Assembly (NCBI GenBank): GCA_029265815.1 | Contig: JAJUGU010000005.1 | Location: 1-64,000 of the forward strand | Length of the DNA stretch: 64,000 nucleotides | Direction: 5' to 3' | Source of the DNA: Anaerolineaceae bacterium | GTDB taxonomy: Bacteria; Chloroflexota; Anaerolineae; Anaerolineales; Anaerolineaceae | In this document: positions 8,448 through 15,564 of the stretch, piece by piece | Numbering within the stretch: position 1 is the first letter of the stretch | Layout: each line of letters starts with the position of its first letter | The notes under the pieces: generated by a model | The model's database searches: none | Told to the model about the DNA's origin: nothing | What the model saw: only the letters and a program-made list of their open reading frames with translations | Position numbers and translations under genes: made by a program

Positions 8448-9275
8448 TCACAGGTTGTACTTTCGGCGGACTCCGCTCATGACAAGCCCAAAACCGAGCA
8501 GTGCAAAACCGGTATAGTTGAGGTTCTTGATGCCAGCGGTATTGGCAATACCGGTGACCGGGATCAGCAGCGCAGTTGATTCAACAACAGAATCGCCTTC
8601 GCCCGTAACAGGGATCGGGAGGGTTGGTACCGGTGTTGGGTCATCGCCGCCCGTGGGGTCAGTGGGGGTGATTGTGGGATCAGGGGTTTCGTCAATGACC
8701 GGGGTTTCTGTAATGACCGGCGTGCTGGTGGGTGCTGGTGTGTTGGTGGGGGTTAAAGTCGCCTCTGGGGTGTTGGTTGGTGTTTGCGTGGGTGTGCTGG
8801 TGGGCGGGATGGCAATACTGGTAGGTGTGGCTGTGTTTGTGGCCGGGATTGAGCAGCCATTCGCAACTAGCGTTTGATTCCCGTACGCTGCAATAAAATC
8901 ACCGTTTCTGGCGTAAAAATCCGGCCAGGCATCCTCAGGGAAACCAACTTCACCACCGGCAATCGTGTGCTGGCCGTGACCATTCACCCACCAATCCTCG
9001 TTGGAGGTAACTGAGTTGATGCTCACGTTTATCTCAGAATAGCCAACGCCGCCATTGTTACGGTGACAAACGACCACTTTTTGTGGGATACAAAACGGAG
9101 CCGTGGTATCACCCTCGTCCGGAATGGTGAGCATATATCCAGTTGGGCAGACAGAAGGGGCTGCCTGTGCAGGTGTAGGCCAGGTAGAGAGTACCAGACT
9201 GGCTAAAAGCAACGCGGTCGCGACTATGTATAAACCCTGATTAATTAGTCTTGTAATTATGCGAATCGATGACAT
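8448..9275 (-). CDS. Exported Thr/Pro-rich surface protein with IPVTG sorting-like tail (family member 1)
   Basis: 275 residues. The N-terminal signal (LINQGLYIVATALLLASLVL..., probable cut after AQA) is the most divergent of the four family members. Residues about 60-120 hold a CHRNNGG...NVSIN...NGHGQHTI block resembling the CH...NGHxxH module of some surface proteins. A long Thr/Pro linker follows (TPTNTPEATLTPTNTPAP). The C-terminus is IPVTG at residue 238, a 13-residue spacer, a short membrane segment GFALLGFGLVMSG and RRK. This resembles a sortase-type signal with Ile for Leu. ATG 9275 has GGAGG upstream. No sortase gene lies in the window. The function is unknown; surface display is inferred. 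Confidence 0.85.
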   Translation of the reverse strand: MSSIRIITRLINQGLYIVATALLLASLVLSTWPTPAQAAPSVCPTGYMLTIPDEGDTTAPFCIPQKVVVCHRNNGGVGYSEINVSINSVTSNEDWWVNGHGQHTIAGGEVGFPEDAWPDFYARNGDFIAAYGNQTLVANGCSIPATNTATPTSIAIPPTSTPTQTPTNTPEATLTPTNTPAPTSTPVITETPVIDETPDPTITPTDPTGGDDPTPVPTLPIPVTGEGDSVVESTALLIPVTGIANTAGIKNLNYTGFALLGFGLVMSGVRRKYNL

Positions 9276-9420
9276 TCTTCCTCCATTTTCAACACTAGAT
9301 CGAACACCATTAATGAGCCGAATAAACAAATACTTTTGTTCTAACAATATAACACAATTTAGACCAAATTTATCATAAATTATTAAGTTTTTACCCCTTT
9401 TTTACGTCAGAGTGGTGGAA

Positions 9421-9452
9421 AAAAAGAAGACCCTGATCAGGATCTTCTTTTT
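9421..9452 (-). terminator. Terminator of surface-protein gene 2
   Basis: Near-perfect palindrome: AAAAAGAAGA and TCTTCTTTTT arms enclosing CCTGATCAGG, with one mismatched pair. Downstream of the gene ending at 9472 and ending in a T-run on the minus strand. Confidence 0.7.
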
Positions 9453-9471
9453 GAATATTTACAAACGTTGT

Positions 9472-10233
9472 TTACTTTTCCAGTTTTCTGCGGATTCCGC
9501 TCATGATCAATCCGAGGCCGATTAGACCGAATCCACTGTAACTGAGATTATTCATACCTGTTGTGATTTTCATACCGGTTACCGGTATCAGCATTTCAGC
9601 GGCACTGACCGCGCTGATGGGTTCATCCAGTGGATCGCCGTCACCCGAGCCTTCATCATTGTCTTTGTCATCGTCAGGCGGATAGAGGCAGCTCTGGTCA
9701 TCCACCGTTGCCAGAGGATCGTAATTAGTTGCTGCGGGATCCATACAGCCAGCGATAGGCTGCGGTTCCACGCAGGCTGGATCGAACTCTGAAATGGCTT
9801 CATTCCACTGGCACTTGGCGATGCAACCGCCATTAACCGTCGCGGCGGGGTCGTAGTTAAAAGCGTTCACATCCATACAACCATATCCTGGGATCGCTTC
9901 AACTTTGAACGCTGCATGGGCTAGATCACCTTCTGGTACACCAACTGTGACCGAGGTTGTAGGAGGGATATTATCGGTAAAAGTTGGGGGAGTAAGTCCA
10001 TCTCCCACACAGTATTTGGTGATCTGCATACCATCAGCTGCAGTATAAGTGTAAGTTGGCGGGGTTACTTCACAAATAAACACCCAAGCTCCGCTGTTAG
10101 GGCAATAATTTGAGGGGTCGTCCGCGCGTACTGTGGATGTAGATGCAGTCAATGCAAAGCCGGAGATTAGCAAGGCGGCTCCAATGATATATAAAACCCG
10201 ATTAATGAATAATAGCATTCTGGAATATTTCAT
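9472..10233 (-). CDS. Exported surface protein with IPVTG sorting-like tail (family member 2)
   Basis: 253 residues. The signal sequence contains the shared LLFINRVLYI motif, with probable cleavage after VRA. The mature part has an N-terminal Cys-containing module (about 35-120). Two copies of the GCMDxxAxNYDPxATV...C repeat follow; this motif is known from surface proteins, especially in Bacteroidota. Then comes a short acidic Asp/Gly/Glu linker, IPVTG at residue 216, a 13-residue spacer, membrane segment GFGLIGLGLIMSG and RRK. ATG 10233 has GGAGG five bases upstream. The transcript has a long leader with an extended hairpin at 10340-10396. Function unknown. Confidence 0.87.
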   Translation of the reverse strand: MKYSRMLLFINRVLYIIGAALLISGFALTASTSTVRADDPSNYCPNSGAWVFICEVTPPTYTYTAADGMQITKYCVGDGLTPPTFTDNIPPTTSVTVGVPEGDLAHAAFKVEAIPGYGCMDVNAFNYDPAATVNGGCIAKCQWNEAISEFDPACVEPQPIAGCMDPAATNYDPLATVDDQSCLYPPDDDKDNDEGSGDGDPLDEPISAVSAAEMLIPVTGMKITTGMNNLSYSGFGLIGLGLIMSGIRRKLEK

Positions 10234-10339
10234 TTTTTCCTCCTTTCTTTTCAAAACCGGTGCAAACCACAATTTGCATCATCAGCCTGATCGTATAAAC
10301 CTATCCGATATTTCCTCCTTTGATCATAGTGACATTTTT

Positions 10340-10396
10340 ATCAACGAATTACGGCAGGTCTACCTTCGGTAGATTCCCGTGTGGACATTTGTTGAT
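10340..10396 (-). ncRNA. Extended hairpin in the leader of surface-protein gene 2
   Basis: On the minus strand three helices stack coaxially. ATCAACAAAT pairs with ATTCGTTGAT (9 of 10 bases), then ACGG with CCGT, then TCTACC with GGTAGA closing a GAA loop; asymmetric internal loops separate them. It lies about 105-165 bases upstream of ATG 10233. An AAGGAGGAA sequence (10311-10320) follows it. It differs in sequence from the two leader elements of genes 3 and 4. It may be a leader structure or, less likely, a hairpin inside decayed coding DNA. Confidence 0.4.
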
Positions 10397-10658
10397 TGCC
10401 GACTCTGAAAAGTCCTTTGACTTAACAGATGCGCATCGGCAACTCTTTGCGATTCTTAATCCAACGACTGTGATTTTCAGTATCAGTGCAGGGGAAATGC
10501 TACAGGAACTTTGTGGACAACAATACCGCCGATCACTTCGGTATATTGATCATAGCAATATCGAGTAAATTAGTATATTAAATGCAGATAAAAAAACAAA
10601 AACGCGTCTAAACTGAAATTATTGTTGATCATCCATGAACAAGGTTAAAGAAAAATAC
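10397..10658. other. Intergenic region, no supported gene
   Basis: About 260 bases upstream of the leader hairpin. One plus-strand frame (10320-10568) stays open and looks moderately protein-like, but it has no ATG and no ribosome binding site, so I do not call it. The promoter of surface-protein gene 2 should lie here; no clear -35/-10 pair stands out. Confidence 0.3.
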
Positions 10659-10680
10659 GGGGCGCCCAAAAGAGCGCCCC
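10659..10680 (-). terminator. Terminator of surface-protein gene 3
   Basis: GGGGCGC/GCGCCCC 7-bp stem with an eight-base loop, followed on the minus strand by GTATTTTTCTTT. Confidence 0.75.
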
Positions 10681-10709
10681 GACATCGTGACCAGCTATAA
10701 AACTCTGGT

Positions 10710-12059
10710 TTAGAGATTATATTTGCGGCGAATTCCGCTCATCACCAGGCCGAGCCCGAGCAGTGCAAATCCAGTATAGGTAAATTCGTTCATGCCCGGG
10801 GTGACCTCTATACCTGTAACGGGAATCAAGACGGGAGCGGCAGCTACACTGGCAACGACTGGAGGTTCTAGTGTAGGATCAGGTCCTCCACTTGGATATT
10901 CACAACTGCCGTCATCGAGAGTGGCGCCGGGGTCATAATTTGTAGCATCTGGATCGGTGCAACCCATGATAGGATCCTCGGGGACAACACAAGCTGGATC
11001 CGTAATAGCTATGGAGAGATTGTATGGGCATTTGGCGATACATGACCCGTCATCCACTGTGGCAGCCGGATCGTAATTGAAGGCAGCGGGATCGGTGCAG
11101 CCAGGAACAGGCGCCACGCAGGCTGGATCACTGGCAGGAATCTCGGTGTTGTAAACACACGGCGTATCGCAAATGCCATCAACGAACAGGGTCAATCCTT
11201 CAGGTACCGTTGCCTGAATGCCTTCAATATTCACGCAAACATCTGCCGGAGGAATACAGCCAGTGTCGCTGGCGGGGATCTGTGAGTTATAGATACATGG
11301 AGTATCACAAATCCCACCGGAGAACAGGGTCAATCCTTCGGGTACAGTTGCCTGAATCCCTTCAATGTTCACGCACACATCAGTAGGAGCGACACAGGCC
11401 GGATCACTGGCAGGAATTGCGGCGTTGTAGGCGCATGGAATGTCACAGATCTCGCCCGGGAAGAGTGTTAATCCTGCAGGGACAGTTTCCTGTGTGCCCG
11501 CGATGTTAGTACAAACGTCCACTGGTGCCACGCAGGCCGGATCACTGGCAGGGATCTGGGAATCGTAGATACACGGAACGTCACAGATGCCACCCGGGAA
11601 GAGAGTTAACCCTTCTGGTACGGTTTCCTGTGTACCAGCGATGTTAGTACATACATCCACTGGTGCCACGCAGGCTGGATCATTGGCAGCGATTGCCGGA
11701 TTGTAGGCACAAGGAGCGACGCAAGAACCATCGTCAGCGTTTGCAGCAGGATCATAATTAAACGCGGTGGGATCCGTGCAGCCCCAAACCGGAGGAACAT
11801 CATTACCTGCTTCGCAATAATCGATATCCGCTTGGGTGACTACTAGATAATCTCCATGACCGGAATGTCCGTTCGGCCAGCTGCTGTCATCCGAACATAC
11901 GATAAAGTTGGTAGACGGCGGCACGTGACAGACACAGGTGTTTGAAACTGCTTTTGTGGGTTGCGGTGCCATGGTGAGTACAAGGCCTGCCACCAGCATG
12001 GCAGCAGAACAAATATAAAGTGCCCGATTGATGAATAATAACAAACGATTTCTTGACAT
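10710..12059 (-). CDS. Exported repeat protein with IPVTG sorting-like tail (family member 3)
   Basis: 449 residues, the largest of the four. The signal contains LLLFINRALYI. The mature N-terminus has CVCHVPP...NGHSGHGDY, similar to the CH...NGHGQH block of member 1. Then come one GCTDPTAFNYDP repeat, four tandem 46-residue Cys-containing repeats (CxYNxxIPASDPACVAP, then DVCxNIxGxQxTVP, then GLTLFxGGICD), and two more NYDP repeats. The tail is IPVTG 38 residues from the end, spacer, membrane segment and RRK. Even-numbered cysteines suggest disulphides outside the cell. ATG 12059 is preferred to 12062 because it lies five bases from GGAGG. Its leader carries a structured RNA element. Confidence 0.88.
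   Translation of the reverse strand: MSRNRLLLFINRALYICSAAMLVAGLVLTMAPQPTKAVSNTCVCHVPPSTNFIVCSDDSSWPNGHSGHGDYLVVTQADIDYCEAGNDVPPVWGCTDPTAFNYDPAANADDGSCVAPCAYNPAIAANDPACVAPVDVCTNIAGTQETVPEGLTLFPGGICDVPCIYDSQIPASDPACVAPVDVCTNIAGTQETVPAGLTLFPGEICDIPCAYNAAIPASDPACVAPTDVCVNIEGIQATVPEGLTLFSGGICDTPCIYNSQIPASDTGCIPPADVCVNIEGIQATVPEGLTLFVDGICDTPCVYNTEIPASDPACVAPVPGCTDPAAFNYDPAATVDDGSCIAKCPYNLSIAITDPACVVPEDPIMGCTDPDATNYDPGATLDDGSCEYPSGGPDPTLEPPVVASVAAAPVLIPVTGIEVTPGMNEFTYTGFALLGLGLVMSGIRRKYNL
11160..11711 (-). repeat. Four tandem 138-bp (46-residue) coding repeats
   Basis: Direct repeats inside surface-protein gene 3. Repeats 1 and 2 share the version TNIAGTQETVP; repeats 3 and 4 share VNIEGIQATVP. This suggests duplication as pairs. 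A partial fifth copy follows. Confidence 0.9.
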
Positions 12060-12148
12060 CATAACCTCCTTAACAATTGCAGAGAGAGAAACAAACTGAT
12101 ATTTACAGGGTATGGGGTTTCTTTTATCGAACCACCTCCTAGAGTATG

Positions 12149-12256
12149 ATTAAAAACCAGCCCATACTTTCAGGCCGGTTTCGCAATTTGCTCCCCGCGG
12201 AGACTGCCTTTGATGGCAATGCGACCATTTGATCTCCGTGGATCAACGCATCCTGT
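12149..12256 (-). ncRNA. Structured leader RNA with terminator, copy B (riboswitch/attenuator candidate)
   Basis: Minus-strand element 90-200 bases upstream of surface-protein gene 3. It is strongly conserved with the element at 13388-13501: ACAGGAWGCRTTGATCC, then ATGGTCGCA, then AGTCTCCGCGGGGAGC, then AATTGCGAAACCGGCC. The variable positions lie in a loop and in stem bases. The 3' end forms an 11-bp terminator stem in which three pairs are G-U wobbles in this copy; they pair only in minus-strand RNA, which fixes the sense strand. GGU-GCA can pair with UGC-AAACC, which excludes the terminator stem (AAACCGGCC). I do not recognise it as a known riboswitch class. Confidence 0.65.
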
Positions 12257-12450
12257 TCCGATTGCAATTTTCTCGGTCCAGAGGCTTCAATATTCAGTTA
12301 CGAAGAATGGGAAATGATGAATGTGGATTGAGACCGACAGTAGTGTTACCTGCCTTGACTTATGCACATATTAGCAAATAATGAAATGACTTTCAATTAA
12401 TTCTAGATTAAAAAGCCGTATTACACCATTCAGGAATCATGCTTGTAAAT

Positions 12451-12482
12451 AAGAATGGGCATCCACCTGGACGCCCATTCTT
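12451..12482 (-). terminator. Terminator of surface-protein gene 4
   Basis: AAGAATGGGC/GCCCATTCTT arms with an inner TCCA/TGGA pairing and one A/C mismatch, followed on the minus strand by TTATTTAC. Confidence 0.7.
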
Positions 12483-12507
12483 TCACATGCAAAAGGTTCA
12501 AAATGGA

Positions 12508-13299
12508 TTAGAGATCAAATTTGCGGCGAATGCCACTCATGACCAAACCCAAACCGAGTAATCCAAAACCACCAAAAGTGAGATCGTTCATGCCGGTGTT
12601 GAGATCCATACCGGTTACGGGGATCAGCACCGCAACTGATTCAACGCTGGCAACAGCCGGAGGATTATATTCGGGTACAGGTGTTGATGTGGGATCTGGA
12701 CCGCCGATTGGATCTTCAGTTGGCTCCTGAGTAGGATCTTCAGTTGGTTCCTGAGTAGGATCTTCGGTTGGCTCCTGAGTAGGATCTTCAGTTGGCTCCT
12801 GAGTAGGATCTTCGGTTGGCTCCTGAGTGGGATCTTCAGTTGGCTCCTGAGTAGGTTCCTGGGTTGATGAAGCTTCTACACGATAATTATCGTTCTTGCC
12901 GTCCACATCAATTGTGTATTCGCCCCAGTCATCCGCTTTTACCTGATAAGCCATGATGCAAAAAGAACCAGTTCCGTCACTTAAAATGGAACCTGATGCG
13001 ACTGTAATTTTTGGATCGCCGGATGATCCGCCAGGATTCCCTTTAATGGACCAGGGTAAGGCCACATTTACCGAGAATCCTCGTCCATTAATATATACCC
13101 ATTCCCCAATTGCGTAGTGGTTTACATCCTGCTGATCATCTGGATTACAGCCATTTTTTGTAGTCCAGACAGAACCGCTTCCTACAGCAGAAGTTTCTTG
13201 CGGGGTTACTGTCAATATGAGTCCTGCCACAAGCATAGCCACAGCGCCGATATAGAGAACGCGATTAATGAATAATAATAGTTTACGATTGCTGAACAT
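12508..13299 (-). CDS. Exported surface protein with Thr/Glu/Pro repeats and IPVTG sorting-like tail (family member 4)
   Basis: 263 residues. The signal is LLLFINRVLYIGAVAMLVAGL, probably cut after TSA. Residues about 42-143 look like one beta-sandwich-type extracellular module (GEWVYINGRGF, ending in a GEYTIDVDGKNDNYRV strand pair). Residues 146-197 are an eight-residue repeat, TQEPTEDP, acting as an acidic stalk. IPVTG begins at 226, then spacer, membrane segment and RRKFDL. ATG 13299 has GAGGAGG just upstream. The leader contains the second copy of the conserved RNA element. Cell-surface anchoring is inferred from the tail. Confidence 0.88.
   Translation of the reverse strand: MFSNRKLLLFINRVLYIGAVAMLVAGLILTVTPQETSAVGSGSVWTTKNGCNPDDQQDVNHYAIGEWVYINGRGFSVNVALPWSIKGNPGGSSGDPKITVASGSILSDGTGSFCIMAYQVKADDWGEYTIDVDGKNDNYRVEASSTQEPTQEPTEDPTQEPTEDPTQEPTEDPTQEPTEDPTQEPTEDPTQEPTEDPIGGPDPTSTPVPEYNPPAVASVESVAVLIPVTGMDLNTGMNDLTFGGFGLLGLGLVMSGIRRKFDL
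12709..12864 (-). repeat. 24-bp tandem coding repeats (TQEPTEDP)
   Basis: About six and a half near-identical 24-bp units inside surface-protein gene 4, coding a Thr-Gln-Glu-Pro-Thr-Glu-Asp-Pro stalk. Such repeats are prone to length variation by slippage. Confidence 0.92.
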
Positions 13300-13387
13300 A
13301 GTTTCCTCCTCTTAATTATCGAAAACGATTGAATCGTCTAATGGTAAATAAATATTCTTTGATTAACTTCCTCCTTCGTTACTTCTA

Positions 13388-13501
13388 AATAAACAAAAAC
13401 CGGCCTGTTCTTTCAGGCCGGTTTCGCAATTCGCTCCCCGCGGAGACTACCCTTTCGGGAGCTGCGACCATGCTATCCCTCCGCGGATCAATGCTTCCTG
13501 T
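13388..13501 (-). ncRNA. Structured leader RNA with terminator, copy A (riboswitch/attenuator candidate)
   Basis: Minus-strand element upstream of surface-protein gene 4 and homologous to copy B. It ends in a perfect 11-bp terminator (AAACCGGCCTG/CAGGCCGGTTT, loop AAAGAA, then TTGTTT). Upstream, GGTCGCA can pair with TGCGAAACC, and CTCC with GGAG around a GCGG loop. This gives a three-way-junction-like fold that competes with the terminator for AAACC. Only about 90 bases separate the terminator from the start codon, so read-through should decide expression. The region 13502-13716 further upstream shows no gene. Confidence 0.65.
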
Positions 13502-13716
13502 AACGCACTTCCTCATGCCGTTATCATTACTGAAGTAGTGATATTATTTCGGCAATTTTGGTGCTTCTATTGGATTGTTGGAACAATAATAGCATAGATT
13601 ATTTGTAAACTTAGAATTTCTAACCAAAATTTACTTAATTTTTACGCATTTTTTTATGACTTCAGATTTCCCCATAACAACATATTCATTAACAAAACAA
13701 TTACTCTGATATTTTG

Positions 13717-14379
13717 TTATTGGTACAAATTTAATAGAGCATCAATGCTGAGTTTTGTAAGATCATGTACGATTAAGTCTGCTGCAGAGAGTTTTTCAGC
13801 AGAATTGGTCGTGAGAACTGCAATGCATTTCATTCCACCGCGTTTGGCGGCTTCTACCCCGGCAATGGCATCTTCGATTACCAGACACGCCTGAGGGGGA
13901 ACATCAAGCATTTCTGCTGCCAGCAGGAATACCGCAGGATCGGGTTTGCCGCGGATGGCAGCACCGGCTGCCTCTGCCTGAAAATAATCCCGAATCTTAA
14001 GCTCACCGAGCATCGCGTCAATGTTTGCCTGAGGTGCCGATGAAGCCACCGCCTGCTTGATACCGTGGTCTTTGAAACATTCCAGCCAGTCGGCTACACC
14101 CGGCAGAAGTTGTGCGCTGCCGCGAATACTTTCACGGAAATATTCCTCTTTACGGTCGCTGATGGCCTGAAATTCGTCTTCAGGCAGTTTACGGTTGAGA
14201 ATGGTATAAAGGATCAAACGATTGTTCATACCAAAGGTTCGGGCGAACTCGTCTTCCGTCAGTTGATGTCCTAACTCATTGAAGATGCGTTGCCAGGCAT
14301 GATAATGACCGTCATAACTGTCAACAATTACACCGTCCATGTCCCAGAGGACTGCGTGAAAAGGCAGAGAAATTGGCAT
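13717..14379 (-). CDS. HAD-superfamily hydrolase, beta-phosphoglucomutase/phosphatase type
   Basis: 220 residues with all HAD signatures: motif I DMDGVIVDS (nucleophile Asp, about 14), motif II VASSAPQ (about 115), motif III lysine in GKPDPAVF and motif IV VIEDAIAGVEAA. The helical cap follows motif I, as in the beta-PGM/GPP subfamily. It acts on small phosphorylated metabolites; the substrate is unknown. It lies directly downstream of the inositol operon but behind that operon's terminator, and no clear ribosome binding site precedes its ATG. It might still contribute a sugar-phosphate step by read-through. Confidence 0.88.
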   Translation of the reverse strand: MPISLPFHAVLWDMDGVIVDSYDGHYHAWQRIFNELGHQLTEDEFARTFGMNNRLILYTILNRKLPEDEFQAISDRKEEYFRESIRGSAQLLPGVADWLECFKDHGIKQAVASSAPQANIDAMLGELKIRDYFQAEAAGAAIRGKPDPAVFLLAAEMLDVPPQACLVIEDAIAGVEAAKRGGMKCIAVLTTNSAEKLSAADLIVHDLTKLSIDALLNLYQ

Positions 14380-14462
14380 GGAGGAAATTAAACCACAAAT
14401 CCAGGAATTTGCTCAAAATGCCAAAAAATAATTTCAACAATTAAGATTACCTGCAAAAATAC

Positions 14463-14493
14463 GGAACCGGAATATCCACAATATTCCGGTTCC
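14463..14493 (-). terminator. Terminator of the inositol operon
   Basis: Perfect 13-bp stem (GGAACCGGAATAT/ATATTCCGGTTCC), five-base loop, followed on the minus strand by GTATTTTTG. It marks the end of the operon after iolG. Confidence 0.85.
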
Positions 14494-14517
14494 AACAGGA
14501 GGGGAAAACTAACCTTC

Positions 14518-15543
14518 TTAAGGTTCGATTTCTGTTAGCCTTACTGGCCGATTTTCATCGAGTGATTTTTTGGCTGCCATGGCAATCACCACCGGTTTGC
14601 GGCCATCTAACGCGGTTACTGGCGTGGGGGAATCTTTGATCACAACATCGACGAAATCCTGCATTTCTGCGATGAACGAATCCATATACCGCTCGAGGAA
14701 GAAGTAGAGCGGTTTTTCTGAAACAACTCCGTCGGCGCTGCTATAGACGCTGGTATTAGGAAGGTTGTTGGATACTGAAACCATACCGCCAGAGCCGAAC
14801 ACTTCAACGCGCTGGTCGTATCCATACACCGCCTTGCGGCTATTGTCGATAGTGCCAATAGCACCATTGGCAAATTTAAGGGTGATCAGAGCGGTATCGA
14901 TGTCGCCGGCTTCTCCGATCGCAGGATCAACCAGGACTCCGCCGGCAGCGTAAACCTCAACCACCTCGCTGCCCGAAAGGTAGCGTGCCATGTCAAAATC
15001 GTGAATGGTCATGTCAAGGAACATTCCGCCGGAAAGTTTGACATAGCTGGGGGGCGGTGGGGCGGGGTCTCGGCTGGTGATACGCAGGATATGTAAATCG
15101 CCGATCTTCCCTTCCTGCACCAGTTGACGAACCTTCTTAAAATTGGGGTCGAACCGGCGATTGAATCCTATCTGGCATTTGACTCCAGCCTTCTCCACAG
15201 CTTCGATTGCCTTGTCAATGGTGGCCAGATTTTGCGAGATAGGTTTTTCACAAAAGATATGTTTGCCGGCTTTTGCTGCTTCGACCATCAGGCTGGCGTG
15301 AGTGTCGGTCGAGGAGCAGATAGCAACTGCATCAATACTATCATCGTTCATGATTTGCTGAAAATCGGAATAGACATTGGAGACATGCAGTTTTTCAGCC
15401 AATTCGCGGGCTGCCTGCAGGTTGACATCGGCGATGGCAGCGACTTCAGCGCCGGCGATGCGGGTAGCGAGGTTCGTAGCGTGAATCTTACCAATGCGGC
15501 CGGCACCGATGACGCCGACCCTGATGTTTTTTTGAGCGCACAT
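14518..15543 (-). CDS. iolG: Inositol 2-dehydrogenase (Gfo/Idh/MocA family)
   Basis: NAD-dependent oxidoreductase predicted to convert myo-inositol to scyllo-inosose, the first step of inositol catabolism. The Rossmann motif GVIGAGRIGKIHA is at about 9-21; the family EKP motif is in KHIFCEKPISQN (about 100). The catalytic block GGMFLDMTIHDFDMARYL contains the Asp/His pair typical of inositol dehydrogenases. The 341 residues match IolG. ATG 15543 has GAGGAG upstream. It is last in the operon, before a strong terminator. A paralogue two genes upstream means one of the pair may act on a stereoisomer. Confidence 0.9.
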   Translation of the reverse strand: MCAQKNIRVGVIGAGRIGKIHATNLATRIAGAEVAAIADVNLQAARELAEKLHVSNVYSDFQQIMNDDSIDAVAICSSTDTHASLMVEAAKAGKHIFCEKPISQNLATIDKAIEAVEKAGVKCQIGFNRRFDPNFKKVRQLVQEGKIGDLHILRITSRDPAPPPPSYVKLSGGMFLDMTIHDFDMARYLSGSEVVEVYAAGGVLVDPAIGEAGDIDTALITLKFANGAIGTIDNSRKAVYGYDQRVEVFGSGGMVSVSNNLPNTSVYSSADGVVSEKPLYFFLERYMDSFIAEMQDFVDVVIKDSPTPVTALDGRKPVVIAMAAKKSLDENRPVRLTEIEP

Positions 15544-15564
15544 GATTTATTCTCCTCGAGAGTA

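Noticed and set aside
10320-10568. Plus-strand open frame of 82 codons opposite the leader of surface-protein gene 2
   Set aside because: Starts only with TTG, has no ribosome binding site and no recognisable domain; the region is better explained as leader and promoter of the minus-strand gene.
12709-12864. Regular 24-bp repeats that could suggest a CRISPR array
   Set aside because: Units are directly adjacent without spacers and stay in frame as TQEPTEDP codons.
13388-13501. T-box-like reading of the leader element (AGGG...CCGCGG)
   Set aside because: The T-box bulge consensus with UGGN is missing and there is no specifier-loop stem; downstream gene is not an aminoacid-related gene.
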